Below are positions 45,174 to 54,861 of a stretch of 64,000 nucleotides of DNA, one piece after another. Position numbers and translations under genes: made by a program. Source of the DNA: Manganibacter manganicus (GTDB taxonomy: Bacteria > Pseudomonadota > Alphaproteobacteria > Rhizobiales > Rhizobiaceae). The DNA is taken from contig NZ_MDET01000060.1 of assembly GCF_002075885.1 (NCBI RefSeq), positions 62,001 through 126,000 on the forward strand, given 5' to 3'. Below the pieces are notes generated by a model. That model saw only the letters and a list, made by a program, of their open reading frames with translations. It was not told the origin of the DNA and made no database searches. Numbering within the stretch: position 1 is the first letter of the stretch; every line of letters starts with the position of its first letter.

Positions 45174-45722
45174 ATGTCAGGATTGAACGAGCAAGCCGGG
45201 TCGGTGGTGCGTTTCTGGCGTGAAGCCGGCTCCAGCGCCTGGTTCGAAAAGAACGAATCTTTCGATACCGATTTCCGCAACCGCTTTCTCGACCTGCACT
45301 ATGCCGCCGCCCGCCGCGAACTGGATGATTGGGCCGCATCTGCTGAAGGCTCGCTGGCGCTGATGATCCTGCTCGACCAGTTTCCACGCAACTGTTTTCG
45401 CGGCACCGGCCATATGTTCGCCACCGATCCGCTGGCCCGCCATTTCGCCGCCCACGCGGTCGAGGCCGGACACGACATGGAAGTCGAAGAAGAAATTCGC
45501 GTCTTCTTCTACCTGCCCTTCGAACATTCGGAAGCACTCGCCGACCAGCATCGCTCGGTCGACCTGCATAAGGCCAATGCGGTGTCCTATCTGGATTATG
45601 CGGTGATGCATCGCGATATCATCGAGCGCTTCGGCCGTTTCCCGCACAGGAACATGGCACTTGGCCGAGGCACAACGCCTGAAGAACGTGCATTCCTGGA
45701 CGATGGCGGCTTTTCAGGCTGA
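45174..45722 (+). CDS. DUF924 family protein
   Basis: A 182-residue all-helical protein of the DUF924 (TPR-like) family with no known function. Motifs are VVRFWREAGSSAWFEK, LALMILLDQFPRNCFRGTG, FFYLPFEHSE and GRFPHRNMALGR. AAGGAG lies a few bases upstream of the ATG. It probably shares a transcript with the antiporter gene. It converges on folK with 10 bases between. Confidence 0.9.
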   Translation: MSGLNEQAGSVVRFWREAGSSAWFEKNESFDTDFRNRFLDLHYAAARRELDDWAASAEGSLALMILLDQFPRNCFRGTGHMFATDPLARHFAAHAVEAGHDMEVEEEIRVFFYLPFEHSEALADQHRSVDLHKANAVSYLDYAVMHRDIIERFGRFPHRNMALGRGTTPEERAFLDDGGFSG

Positions 45723-45732
45723 TCGTCTCCCC

Positions 45733-46259
45733 TCAGGCAGCACGCCACCAATCCTGCCCTGACGGCAATCTTTCGATCCCGCCGGTATCGGCGCGGCGCA
45801 ACCGCTCGGCAATGCGCTCGCCGGCGACGACAAGATCGGGAGCGATCTCCGCCATCGGCGCCAGCACGAAGGCGCGTTGCAGCATGCGCGGATGCGGCAC
45901 CTCCAGCCCGTCCTCATGGATGACGCGATCGCCGAATACCAGAATGTCGATATCGATCAGCCGCGGCCCCCAGCGTTCGCCGCGCACCCGTTTCAACCGG
46001 CGTTCGATATCGAGGCATAGGTCCAGCAACGCATGCGGCGCCAGCGTCGTGGAAAGCTGCGCGGCAATGTTGAGAAAATCCGGCTGGTCGAGCTTGCCCC
46101 AGGGCGGCGTCCTGTAGAGGGAGGAAACACTTGTAATCTGTACGTTCGCTTCACCGTCGAGCATTTGCAGCGCGCTTGCCATGGCGCGCTCCGGCTCCCC
46201 GAGATTGCCGCCAAGGCTGAGATAGGCGGTCTCGGCATCGCCGGATGAAATTTGCACGC

Positions 46260-46263
<4 letters not shown>
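45733..46263 (-). CDS. folK: 2-amino-4-hydroxy-6-hydroxymethyldihydropteridine diphosphokinase
   Basis: FolK pyrophosphorylates the pterin precursor in folate synthesis. The 176-residue protein has AYLSLGGNLGEPERAM, SLYRTPPWG, LDLCLDIERRLKRVRGERWGPR and the family signature PRLIDIDILVFGD. It overlaps the end of folP by four bases (ATGA). In many Rhizobiales folB lies between folP and folK; here it does not. Confidence 0.96.
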
Positions 46264-47114
<851 letters not shown>

Positions 47115-47201
47115 TGCAGGTCAACCAATATGTCAGGGCGTTCAGGGGCGGCAATCGTCGTACCGCAACAGGCCGTAACGCAAGGCGGACGTAGAGGCAA
47201 T

Positions 47202-47822
47202 ATGAACCGGCGGTTCCTGCTTTCAGCCTTTTTGCTACTTGCGCCGACACCCGCCGCGCATGCGGTTGATCTCGTCAAGACCTACAGCACCTTCACCATA
47301 GGCGGCACAACGCTTGAGGAGATACAGGCGGAGCTTGCCGAACGCGGGCCGCATGTCGGCAGTTCGGGCTCCCGCCACCCCGGCGCGACGCGCATGGCCT
47401 TCACCACGCATATCGGTTATGCGCGCGGCGCCCGGTCCTGCCGGATCGCCTCGGCCAAGGTGACGCTCAAGGTGCATATCGTGCTGCCGCGCTGGAGCCG
47501 GCGCAGCAAATCAGAACCGGATGTGCGGCTGTTCTGGGACACGCTTTCCGCCGATATCAAACGTCACGAAGGCCTGCATGTCGATATCGCCAAGCGCTAT
47601 GCGCGCAAGCTGGAAGACGCGCTGAAGGCGAGCGGCCGTCAGAAGGATTGCGAAACAGCGGCAGCAAAGGCAAAAGCGATCACGACAAGGATTCTCGACA
47701 GGCACGACAAGGCGCAGGCGCGCTTCGACCGCGTCGAGATGGTGAATTTCGAAAGCCGCATCCTGCGATTGCTGGAGTATCGCGCCGAGCGTATCCGGGC
47801 CGGGCGCCTGCCATTGCCTTGA
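47202..47822 (+). CDS. DUF922 domain secreted Zn-protease-like protein
   Basis: A 206-residue protein with a Sec signal peptide (MNRRFLLSAFLLLAPTPAAHA) and a DUF922 domain, predicted metal-dependent protease. KRHEGLHVDIAKRY holds an HExxH-like H-E-G-L-H motif fitting zinc binding. The opening TYSTFTIGGTTLEEIQAEL is typical of the family. It is probably periplasmic. ATG 47202 is chosen since the frame above lies antisense to folP. Substrates unknown. Confidence 0.85.
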   Translation: MNRRFLLSAFLLLAPTPAAHAVDLVKTYSTFTIGGTTLEEIQAELAERGPHVGSSGSRHPGATRMAFTTHIGYARGARSCRIASAKVTLKVHIVLPRWSRRSKSEPDVRLFWDTLSADIKRHEGLHVDIAKRYARKLEDALKASGRQKDCETAAAKAKAITTRILDRHDKAQARFDRVEMVNFESRILRLLEYRAERIRAGRLPLP

Positions 47823-48099
47823 GGAGAAAATCGCGGTTTTGCCTGGCTTCCTGGTAACGATCACGGGACAGTCAACACGCGCGCCTCGACACCCGGTTGC
47901 TGCTCTGCTATTCCCGCGCCGCTGTTTTAAGGAAGCGCATGCCGGTTGGTAGCCCGGCAATCCGCCACGCGGACTCGAAGCCCCGGTGCACGGGACCCCA
48001 CAGCATTAATGGTTTCCGGCAGGCATCGCGCCCATTCTTGTGCAAATGGGTGGATATATTTCGACGGGAATCACGAAACAGCAGTGAATTGAATACGTC

Positions 48100-49584
48100 A
48101 TGGACAAGCCTATCAGTCAGGACCACACGCAGGACGTTTCGACACCCGCTATCAGCGACCGTGAGACAAACGTCATCATTGGCGGCGTGCTGCTGTCCAT
48201 GCTGCTGGCGGCGCTTGACCAGACGATCGTCGCGCCAGCCATGCCGACGATTGCCGGCGCGCTCGGCCATGCCGAATATCTGCCGTGGATCGTCACCGGC
48301 TATCTTCTGACGGCAACGGCGGTCGCGCCTCTCTATGGCAAGATTTCCGACGTGCTTGGCCGCCGGCCGATCATCTTCGCGGCGATCCTGATTTTTCTTG
48401 CCGGTTCGGTGGTCAGTGCCCTCGCCCCCAACATGATGGTGTTGATTGCCGGCCGCGCCATTCAGGGACTTGGCGGCGGTGGGCTGTTCGCGCTCTCGCA
48501 AACCGTCATCGGCGATCTGGTCCCACCGCTCGAACGCGCCCGCTATGCGGCATGGATATCCGGCACATGGGCGGTTGCCAGCATTGCCGGCCCCTTGCTG
48601 GGTGGCACGTTCGCCGAGCATCTGCACTGGTCGCTGATCTTCTGGATCAACATTCCGCTCGGTCTGCTGGCCATGGCCATCATCAGCAAACCGCTGAAGA
48701 AGCTGCCGGTGCTGGGCAAGCATCACAAGATCGACGGCTGGGGTGCGCTGTTTCTGGTCATCGCGACGGCGCTGCTGCTGCTCGCGTTGAACTGGGGCGG
48801 CAGCACCTATGCCTGGACTTCGCCGCAAATCCTCGGCCTCATCGGAAGTTCGCTCGTGGTCTCGTTCATCCTGGCACTGCGGCTGATGAAAGCGGCCGAA
48901 CCGCTTGTTTCGTTTGAAGTTCTCGGCAACCCGATCGTCGCTGCCGGGACGATTGCGGTGTTTCTCGTCCAGGCGGCCAATATCGGGCTTGCCGTCTATC
49001 TGCCGGTCTATATGCAGGCCCATCTCGACCTGTCCGTCGCTGAATCCGGTACGGCCATGCTGGGCCTTTTGCTTGGCACCGTTACAGGGGCGATGGTGAG
49101 TGGATGGATGGTGCCGCATATCGTCCACTACAGGCGCATCGCGCTTGGCGGCGCGCTGTTCAGCGTGCTGTGCCTTGGCGTGATGGCCTTCATGGCCGAG
49201 CATGTTTCATTGACGCTGGTGGAAGTGCTGACCGCCGGCATCGGCATCGGCACCGGCGCGACATTGCCGGTCTGCACTGTCTCGGTTCAAAATGCCGTCG
49301 ACCGCAAGGATCTCGGCGTGGCGACGGGGGTTCTGACCTTCCTGCGCACAATGGGCGGGGCACTGGGTGTCGCCATCCTCGGCGCCGTCGCGCTCGGCTA
49401 CGGCATGCCGCTTGCCACCGAAGGTATCCAGACCAGCGCGCAAGCGGTTTCAGGCGAAGCCTTCACCATGATCTTCATCGTCTGCGCCATCATCATGGTG
49501 GCTTCCTTCCTGAGCTTCCTGCTCATGCCGGAAAAGCCGCTGCGCGGCTATGCCAAGGATGCCGCCCGGACGATCTCGGAATAA
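48100..49584 (+). CDS. MFS multidrug efflux transporter, DHA2 family (EmrB/QacA type)
   Basis: A 494-residue inner-membrane drug:proton antiporter with 14 predicted helices. Hallmarks are MLLAALDQTIVAPAMPTI in helix 1 (motif D1), LYGKISDVLGRRP (motif A), AIQGLGGGGLFALSQ and SGTWAVASIAGPLLGG (motif C). No partner membrane-fusion protein gene is adjacent, so it may act as a single component. The upstream 277-base gap shows no clear regulator gene. Confidence 0.92.
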   Translation: MDKPISQDHTQDVSTPAISDRETNVIIGGVLLSMLLAALDQTIVAPAMPTIAGALGHAEYLPWIVTGYLLTATAVAPLYGKISDVLGRRPIIFAAILIFLAGSVVSALAPNMMVLIAGRAIQGLGGGGLFALSQTVIGDLVPPLERARYAAWISGTWAVASIAGPLLGGTFAEHLHWSLIFWINIPLGLLAMAIISKPLKKLPVLGKHHKIDGWGALFLVIATALLLLALNWGGSTYAWTSPQILGLIGSSLVVSFILALRLMKAAEPLVSFEVLGNPIVAAGTIAVFLVQAANIGLAVYLPVYMQAHLDLSVAESGTAMLGLLLGTVTGAMVSGWMVPHIVHYRRIALGGALFSVLCLGVMAFMAEHVSLTLVEVLTAGIGIGTGATLPVCTVSVQNAVDRKDLGVATGVLTFLRTMGGALGVAILGAVALGYGMPLATEGIQTSAQAVSGEAFTMIFIVCAIIMVASFLSFLLMPEKPLRGYAKDAARTISE

Positions 49585-49678
49585 GCCGGCAAGCGACTTC
49601 GACGAACGGAAAGGTTGAAGATCGCCGCATTCGGTGTCACATGAAGACGGTCAGATTCAATTCGGTCTTTCGCCAGTC

Positions 49679-50506
49679 ATGATTACCTACCTCGACGCCG
49701 CGACCGCCCCGCTCAGGAATACCGGCCAGATTCGCCTCTATGGCGAGGAGGCTTTTGCCAGCATGCGCAAGGCGTGCAATCTGACGGCACGCTGCCTGGA
49801 CGAACTGGCTGCTATCGTGCAGCCGGGCGTCACCACCAACGCCATCGACCGCTTCGTGCGTGAATTCGGCATGGACCACGATGCGCTGCCGGCGACGCTC
49901 AACTATCGCGGCTACACCAAATCGACCTGCACCTCGATCAATCATGTCGTGTGCCACGGCATTCCCGACGACAAGCCGCTGCGCGACGGCGACATCGTCA
50001 ACATCGACGTCACCTATATCGTTGATGGCTGGCACGGCGATTCCTCGCGCATGTACCCGGTCGGCCAGATCAAGCGCGCGGCCGAGCGCCTCATGGAAGT
50101 TACCTATGAGTGCCTTTTGCGCGGCATCGCAGCCGTCAAGCCGGGCGAGCGTACCGGCGCCATCGGCGCCGCCATCCAGACCTATGCCGAGGGCGAACGC
50201 TGCTCGGTCGTACGCGATTTCTGCGGCCACGGCGTCGGTCAGCTTTTCCATGATGCGCCGAACATCCTGCATTATGGCAGCCCGAACGAAGGCGTCGAAA
50301 TGCGCCCCGGCATGATCTTCACCATCGAGCCGATGATCAATCTCGGCCGGCCGCATGTGAAGGTGCTGTCCGACGGCTGGACGGCGGTGACGCGCGACCG
50401 CTCCCTGTCAGCGCAATATGAGCACACCGTGGGCGTGACCGAAACCGGCTGCGAGATCTTCACTCTGTCGCCCGCGGGCCTCGACCGTCCTGGCCTTCCC
50501 GGCTGA
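49679..50506 (+). CDS. map: Type I methionyl aminopeptidase
   Basis: Map removes the initiator methionine from nascent proteins. The 275-residue protein has the five metal ligands in the usual order around NIDVTYIVDGWHGDSSR, CGHGVGQLFHDAPNIL, FTIEPMIN and YEHTVGVTE, and the substrate loop NYRGYTKSTCTSINHVVCHG. ATG 49679 (MITYLDAATAPLRN) is chosen; the frame is open to 49634. It is followed by a terminator and radC, the map-radC order I recall from other Rhizobiales. Confidence 0.96.
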   Translation: MITYLDAATAPLRNTGQIRLYGEEAFASMRKACNLTARCLDELAAIVQPGVTTNAIDRFVREFGMDHDALPATLNYRGYTKSTCTSINHVVCHGIPDDKPLRDGDIVNIDVTYIVDGWHGDSSRMYPVGQIKRAAERLMEVTYECLLRGIAAVKPGERTGAIGAAIQTYAEGERCSVVRDFCGHGVGQLFHDAPNILHYGSPNEGVEMRPGMIFTIEPMINLGRPHVKVLSDGWTAVTRDRSLSAQYEHTVGVTETGCEIFTLSPAGLDRPGLPG

Positions 50507-50520
50507 GCCGCAACATCAGT

Positions 50521-50552
50521 GCCCGTCTACAAAAACACGACAACGGGCTTTT
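50521..50552 (+). terminator. Terminator after map
   Basis: A 6-bp stem GCCCGT/ACGGGC with a 16-base loop is followed by TTTT, 14 bases after the map stop. Confidence 0.65.
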
Positions 50553-50567
50553 CATTCCCGCCCGAAC

Positions 50568-51221
50568 ATGGCCTATCATGGACACGGGTGGGGAGTGAAC
50601 GACGTGGGAAAAAGCAGACAGGCCTATGGTTATCTCGGTGAGCAGCCGGTCCTGCTACCATTGAGAAACAGCGAGCCGGTGAGGGAAAAGCCGCATTATC
50701 TCGGCCATCGCGACCGGCTGCGCGAGCGTTTTGCTGCGGCTGGCCCGGACGCCCTGCCCGACTATGAAATTCTGGAACTGCTGCTTTTTCGCCTGATCCC
50801 GCGCGCCGACACCAAGCCCGTCGCCAAGGCTCTGCTGGCCCGCTTTGGAACACTCGGCGAAGTGCTCGGCGCCCCTGTCACGCTGCTTCAAGAAGTCAAA
50901 GGCATCGGGCCGGCCATCGCGCTCGACCTCAAGGTGATCGCCGCTGCCGCGTCGCGCATGGCGCGAAGCGAAATCAAGGGCCGCGAAATCCTTTCATCCT
51001 GGGAAAAGGTTCTGGACTATTGCCACACAGCGATGGCCTTCGAGGCGCGCGAGCAGTTCCGCATCCTGTTTCTCGACAAGAAGAATGCCCTCATTTCAGA
51101 TGAAGTCCAGCAGCAGGGCACGGTCGATCACACGCCGGTCTATCCGCGTGAAGTGATAAAACGCGCGCTCGAACTGTCCGCAACGGCAATCGTGCTCGTC
51201 CACAATCACCCCACTCACTGA
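50568..51221 (+). pseudogene. radC: RadC-family protein truncated by an integrative element
   Basis: RadC/YicR-type proteins have a helix-hairpin-helix region and a JAB1/MPN-type metalloprotease-like domain; their role is unknown. The frame shows HRDRLRERF, ILELLLFRLIPR, EVKGIGPAIALDLK and the start of the MPN domain (FRILFLDKKNALISDEV), then LVHNHPTH and stop. A complete protein continues NHPSGDPTPS and about 30 more residues. The break falls at the codons just after LVHNHP, inside the metal-binding HNHPSGD motif, and foreign sequence with an integrase follows at once. The protein should be inactive unless the far end of the element restores the frame. Confidence 0.88.
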
Positions 51222-51410
51222 TTTTGATCCCGCTCGATCACGCTCAAGCACGTTGAAACACTAGGGAGTTAGTGATTTTTAGCCCTTGCGTAGTGGGGGT
51301 GGTTTTGGCAAATTGGGGGCTGTAAGAGGGGTAACAAACGGCCTTCCGCTCCCAGCAAGCGATCCCTGTTTCTCCCCGACCGATCCCAGTCCCGGAAAGG
51401 AGGAAACGCC

Positions 51411-52652
51411 ATGGCCGCACTCACCGACACCACGATCCGACATGCGCTCAAGCGCGTCGAGATAAGCCAGAAGCAGGAAAACCTCGCCGATGGCGAAGGA
51501 CGCGGCACCGGCCGTCTCGTCCTCGTTCTCAAGCCCATGCCGAAGCGCGTCACCGCCGACTGGATGGCGCAACAATGGCGCGACGGTAAGCGCACGAAGA
51601 AGAAGCTCGGCGCCTATCCCTCAATGTCGCTCGCCCAGGCCCGCGAAATCTTCAAGCGCGACTTTGCCGACGTCATCCAGAAAGGCCGGAGCATCAAGAT
51701 CGCCACCGACACGCGCCCCGGCACGGTCGCCGATCTGTTCGAGGGCTATGTCGCCGCGCTCAAGGACGCCGGGAAGCCTTCTTGGAAGGAGACCGAAAAG
51801 GGTCTCAACAAGATCGCCGACACGCTTGGGCGCAATCGCCTCGCCCGCGAGATCGAGGCCGAGGAGATCATCGAGCTGATCCGCCCGATCTACGATCGCG
51901 GCGCGAAGTCGATGGCCGACCATGTGCGCTCCTATCTCCATGCCGCCTTCGCCTGGGGCATGAAGTCCGACAACGATTATCGGCAGCAGTCCTCCCGCCG
52001 CTTCCGCATCCCCTTCAATCCAGCGACAGGCATTCCGACCGAGCCCAAGGTCCAAGGCACGCGCTGGCTCGACGAGGATGAGTTCGTCCAGCTCTATCGT
52101 TGGCTCGAATGCCCCGATACGCCGGTCCATCCGTCCTACCCGCGCGCCGTGCAGATCATCATGCTGACCGGCCAGCGCGTCGAGGAGATCGCGCGCCTGC
52201 ATGTCGATCAATGGGACGCCAAGGAGCGGATCATCGACTGGTCGAAGACCAAGAACGACCAGCCACACGCCGTTCCAGTGCCGTTGCTCGCCGCCGAATT
52301 GATCGAGTCGATCACGCCGAACGAATGGGGATGGTATTTCCCGTCGGCCAAAGACCCGTCAAAGCCGGTCAGCCACGGTACGCTCTATAGCTTCGTCTGG
52401 CGTCAGCGGGACCGCGGCGTGATCCCCTATGCGACGAACCGCGATCTCCGCCGCACCTTCAAGACGCTCGCCGGCAAGGCGGGCATATCGAAGGAAATCC
52501 GCGATCGCCTCCAGAACCACGCGCTGCAGGACGTCAGCTCCAAGCATTACGACCGCTGGCACTATATGGTCGAGAAGCGCGCGGGCATGGCGAAGTGGGA
52601 CAAGTTCGTCCGCGCCATGCTGGCGAAGAAGCGCCTGAAGGCGGCCGCGTGA
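51411..52652 (+). CDS. Tyrosine-type site-specific integrase
   Basis: A 413-residue tyrosine recombinase with an N-terminal arm-binding region (KKLGAYPSMSLAQARE, the P4-integrase type), a core-binding domain (about 100-200) and the catalytic domain: first Arg in LTGQRVEEIARL, His/Lys-region HAVPVPLL, second Arg in NRDLRRTFKTLAG, His in NHALQD and the nucleophile Tyr in SSKHYDRW. The box-II residue before DLRR is Arg rather than the usual His. GGAGGAAACGCC precedes the ATG. It very probably directed insertion in radC. The stop overlaps the start of the nuclease gene (TGATG). Confidence 0.94.
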   Translation: MAALTDTTIRHALKRVEISQKQENLADGEGRGTGRLVLVLKPMPKRVTADWMAQQWRDGKRTKKKLGAYPSMSLAQAREIFKRDFADVIQKGRSIKIATDTRPGTVADLFEGYVAALKDAGKPSWKETEKGLNKIADTLGRNRLAREIEAEEIIELIRPIYDRGAKSMADHVRSYLHAAFAWGMKSDNDYRQQSSRRFRIPFNPATGIPTEPKVQGTRWLDEDEFVQLYRWLECPDTPVHPSYPRAVQIIMLTGQRVEEIARLHVDQWDAKERIIDWSKTKNDQPHAVPVPLLAAELIESITPNEWGWYFPSAKDPSKPVSHGTLYSFVWRQRDRGVIPYATNRDLRRTFKTLAGKAGISKEIRDRLQNHALQDVSSKHYDRWHYMVEKRAGMAKWDKFVRAMLAKKRLKAAA

Positions 52653-54010
52653 TGACGCGACCGCCCAAATCCCCCGCCCCGCGTCGCGCCGGGACAGCCG
52701 CGCCGGCCGCCGACATCGACCCGCAAAGCTATGCAGCCTTCGTCGGCGACCTGAAGCAAAGGATCATCGAAGCCCGGCATCGCGCCAGCCTGTCGGTCAA
52801 CCGCGAGATGATCCTGCTCTACTGGACCATCGGGCGGGATATTCTCACCCGGCAGGAGCGCGAGGGTTGGGGCGCCAAGGTCGTCGACCGGCTGGCCGGG
52901 GATCTCCGTCAGGCGTTCCCCGAAATGACCGGGCTTTCTTCCCGAAACCTCAAATATATGCGGGCCTTGGCCGATGCCTGGCCCGATCCCGAAATTGTGC
53001 AACGGGTCGTTGCACAATTGCCCTGGGGCCATAACGTCAGCCTGCTCGATACCGTGAAGGCGCCCGAAGAACGCGCCTGGTATGCCCGACAGGCCATCGA
53101 ACATGGCTGGACGCGCCCCGTCCTCGTCCATCAGATCGAGAGCAATCTGTTCGTCCGCCAAGGCAGCGCGCTCACCAATTTCTCACGAACCTTGCCGGCC
53201 GCGCAATCCGAGCTTGCCCAACAGATTCTCAAAGACCCATACACCTTCGACTTCCTCTCGCTCGGCCCGGACATGCTGGAACGCGATCTGGAGCGCGGGC
53301 TGATCGAACATCTGCGCGCGATGATCCTCGAACTCGGCAAGGGCTTCGCCTTCGTCGGGAGCCAGTATCATCTCGAAGTCGGCGGTCAGGATTATTATCT
53401 CGACCTGCTTTTCTATCACCTCCGTCTGCGCTGCTTCGTGGTGATCGAGCTGAAGATCGAGGACTTCAAGCCCGAGTTCGCGGGCAAGATGAACTTCTAC
53501 CTCTCGGCCGTTGACGACCAGCTCCGTCACCCGGACGACCAGCCGACCATCGGCATCATTCTCTGCAAGGGCCGCAACGAGGTGATCGTCGAATACACCT
53601 TGCGCGACACCAGCAAGCCGATGGGCGTCGCGCAATACCGGCTGTCGCCGGGCCTGCCGCCACAGCTTCAACGCGACCTGCCGACCGTCGAGGAGTTGGC
53701 GCGCGAATTTCCGCTCATGTCCGTCGTCAAGCTGCGCATCGAGATCGAGCGGACCTTGCGGGATTTCCTGATCGACAATGGCGGCACGCCGGAACGACCG
53801 GCCGGTATCGGCGAAATGGTGAGCGCCTTGCAGAAGCGCGAGATCGCACCCGCCAGTACGACACCGTTCCTCGCTTCGCTCCGCGTCATGCTGGAAGCCT
53901 CGCATGGTGTCGATGTGGACGGGACAAGCGCACAGCGCGCGATCGATGTCGGCACGACGTTCCTGGCGGAACTGAGGGAGCTGCGGGCGCGTGGCGGAAA
54001 GGACGGCTGA
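52652..54010 (+). CDS. YhcG/DUF1016 family PDDEXK nuclease
   Basis: A 452-residue protein of the YhcG family: an N-terminal DUF1016 winged-helix region (LLYWTIGRDILTRQ, LSSRNLKYMRALADAWP, QLPWGHNVSLLDTV) and a C-terminal PD-(D/E)XK nuclease fold with QDYYLDLLFYHLRLRCFVVIELK carrying the Asp and Glu-x-Lys catalytic residues. Related genes are common near restriction and other mobile-element functions. Here a tail of about 90 residues after the fold is unlike the core. Translation is coupled to the integrase (TGATG), which suggests a role in the life of the element rather than an accidental passenger. Confidence 0.88.
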   Translation: MTRPPKSPAPRRAGTAAPAADIDPQSYAAFVGDLKQRIIEARHRASLSVNREMILLYWTIGRDILTRQEREGWGAKVVDRLAGDLRQAFPEMTGLSSRNLKYMRALADAWPDPEIVQRVVAQLPWGHNVSLLDTVKAPEERAWYARQAIEHGWTRPVLVHQIESNLFVRQGSALTNFSRTLPAAQSELAQQILKDPYTFDFLSLGPDMLERDLERGLIEHLRAMILELGKGFAFVGSQYHLEVGGQDYYLDLLFYHLRLRCFVVIELKIEDFKPEFAGKMNFYLSAVDDQLRHPDDQPTIGIILCKGRNEVIVEYTLRDTSKPMGVAQYRLSPGLPPQLQRDLPTVEELAREFPLMSVVKLRIEIERTLRDFLIDNGGTPERPAGIGEMVSALQKREIAPASTTPFLASLRVMLEASHGVDVDGTSAQRAIDVGTTFLAELRELRARGGKDG

Positions 54011-54274
54011 ATGTTCCGCCGTCTGGCCGCCTGGATCGATAAGCGAAGACAGATTCGCCAACGCTGGCAGCAGGACGCGCGGGCGATGATCGCGACGCAC
54101 GGCCATCACGCCTATTATGAAGCGCAGCGCCTCGCCGCACGCAGCCGCGCGCAGGGAAACAGGTCCGAGTTCTGGCATTGGGCCAAGGTCGCGTCAGAGG
54201 TCGCCCGCCTGTCCCCTGTCGTGGAAATGGACATGAACGTGGTGCAGGCCATCGCCGATGAGGAAATGCGATAG
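54011..54274 (+). CDS. Small hypothetical protein of the integrative element
   Basis: An 87-residue basic, helical protein (MFRRLAAWIDKRRQIRQRW..., then SEFWHWAKVASEVARLSP). It starts directly after the nuclease stop with no gap. It has no signal peptide or membrane helix and I do not recognise the family. The coupling with integrase and nuclease suggests one transcript. Confidence 0.6.
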   Translation: MFRRLAAWIDKRRQIRQRWQQDARAMIATHGHHAYYEAQRLAARSRAQGNRSEFWHWAKVASEVARLSPVVEMDMNVVQAIADEEMR

Positions 54275-54435
54275 CTCCGGCATCCATGATGGTGGGGGAA
54301 AGCCTTCCCCCTGGCCGGCGCCAAGGTCACCGGCACACCCCCTTCTGCGGGGAGACCCCGCAACGCCCCCATGGCAGGCGATCGTCCCGCGCGATCGTCA
54401 AAGCATGAGATGCCCGAGAAGAAGAAGGCGACCGA

Positions 54436-54693
54436 ATGCGATTCCTGTTTCCTCATAGTCACGCCTTTCGGAAGGGCCGCGTGACCGTCGACGATGACGG
54501 GCAAGCCGCGCCCGACTGCCTGGTCGAGTTCGGCGATGGCGTCACCGTCATCGCGGAGTGGCACGCCGAGGGCGATGCCATCCGTCTCGCCGTTCCCGAC
54601 TATCGCACCGCGCGCGGGACGCTGGTCACGGCACAGACCTGGCGGCTCGCCAAGGGCAAGGACGGCAACTGGCGCTCGGAGCGCGTGGCCTGA
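54436..54693 (+). CDS. Small hypothetical protein of the integrative element
   Basis: An 85-residue protein (MRFLFPHSHAFRKGRVTVDDDGQA...) with mostly beta-strand character and no signal peptide. I do not recognise it. The 160-base gap before it and 168-base gap after it set it apart from its neighbours; the latter gap holds a structured leader for the next gene. Confidence 0.55.
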   Translation: MRFLFPHSHAFRKGRVTVDDDGQAAPDCLVEFGDGVTVIAEWHAEGDAIRLAVPDYRTARGTLVTAQTWRLAKGKDGNWRSERVA

Positions 54694-54780
54694 TTAGAAA
54701 GCCTGTCCCAACCGTATGCGCGACGTGTGGCTCATCAACGCGGACGCGGTGCTCGGGCAAAGCGCGGCGCCTGAAATCCT

Positions 54781-54861
54781 AGAGTGAGAGTGCGGACGGG
54801 TTTGCCGTGACGGGTCGAGGGCTGGGAGAGAGGCTTCCGGCGCCCGTCGCGGAGAACCGCG
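54781..54861 (+). promoter_or_regulatory. Structured 5' leader, type 1 copy A (before ArdC-like gene)
   Basis: It opens with AGAGTGAGAG (54781-54790). An 8-bp stem GTGACGGG/CCCGTCGC (54807-54814 and 54843-54850) encloses exactly 28 bases containing GAGAGAGGCTTCCGG. The Shine-Dalgarno GGAG follows the stem directly, 7 bases before the ATG. Copies B and D share the whole layout. Confidence 0.65.
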
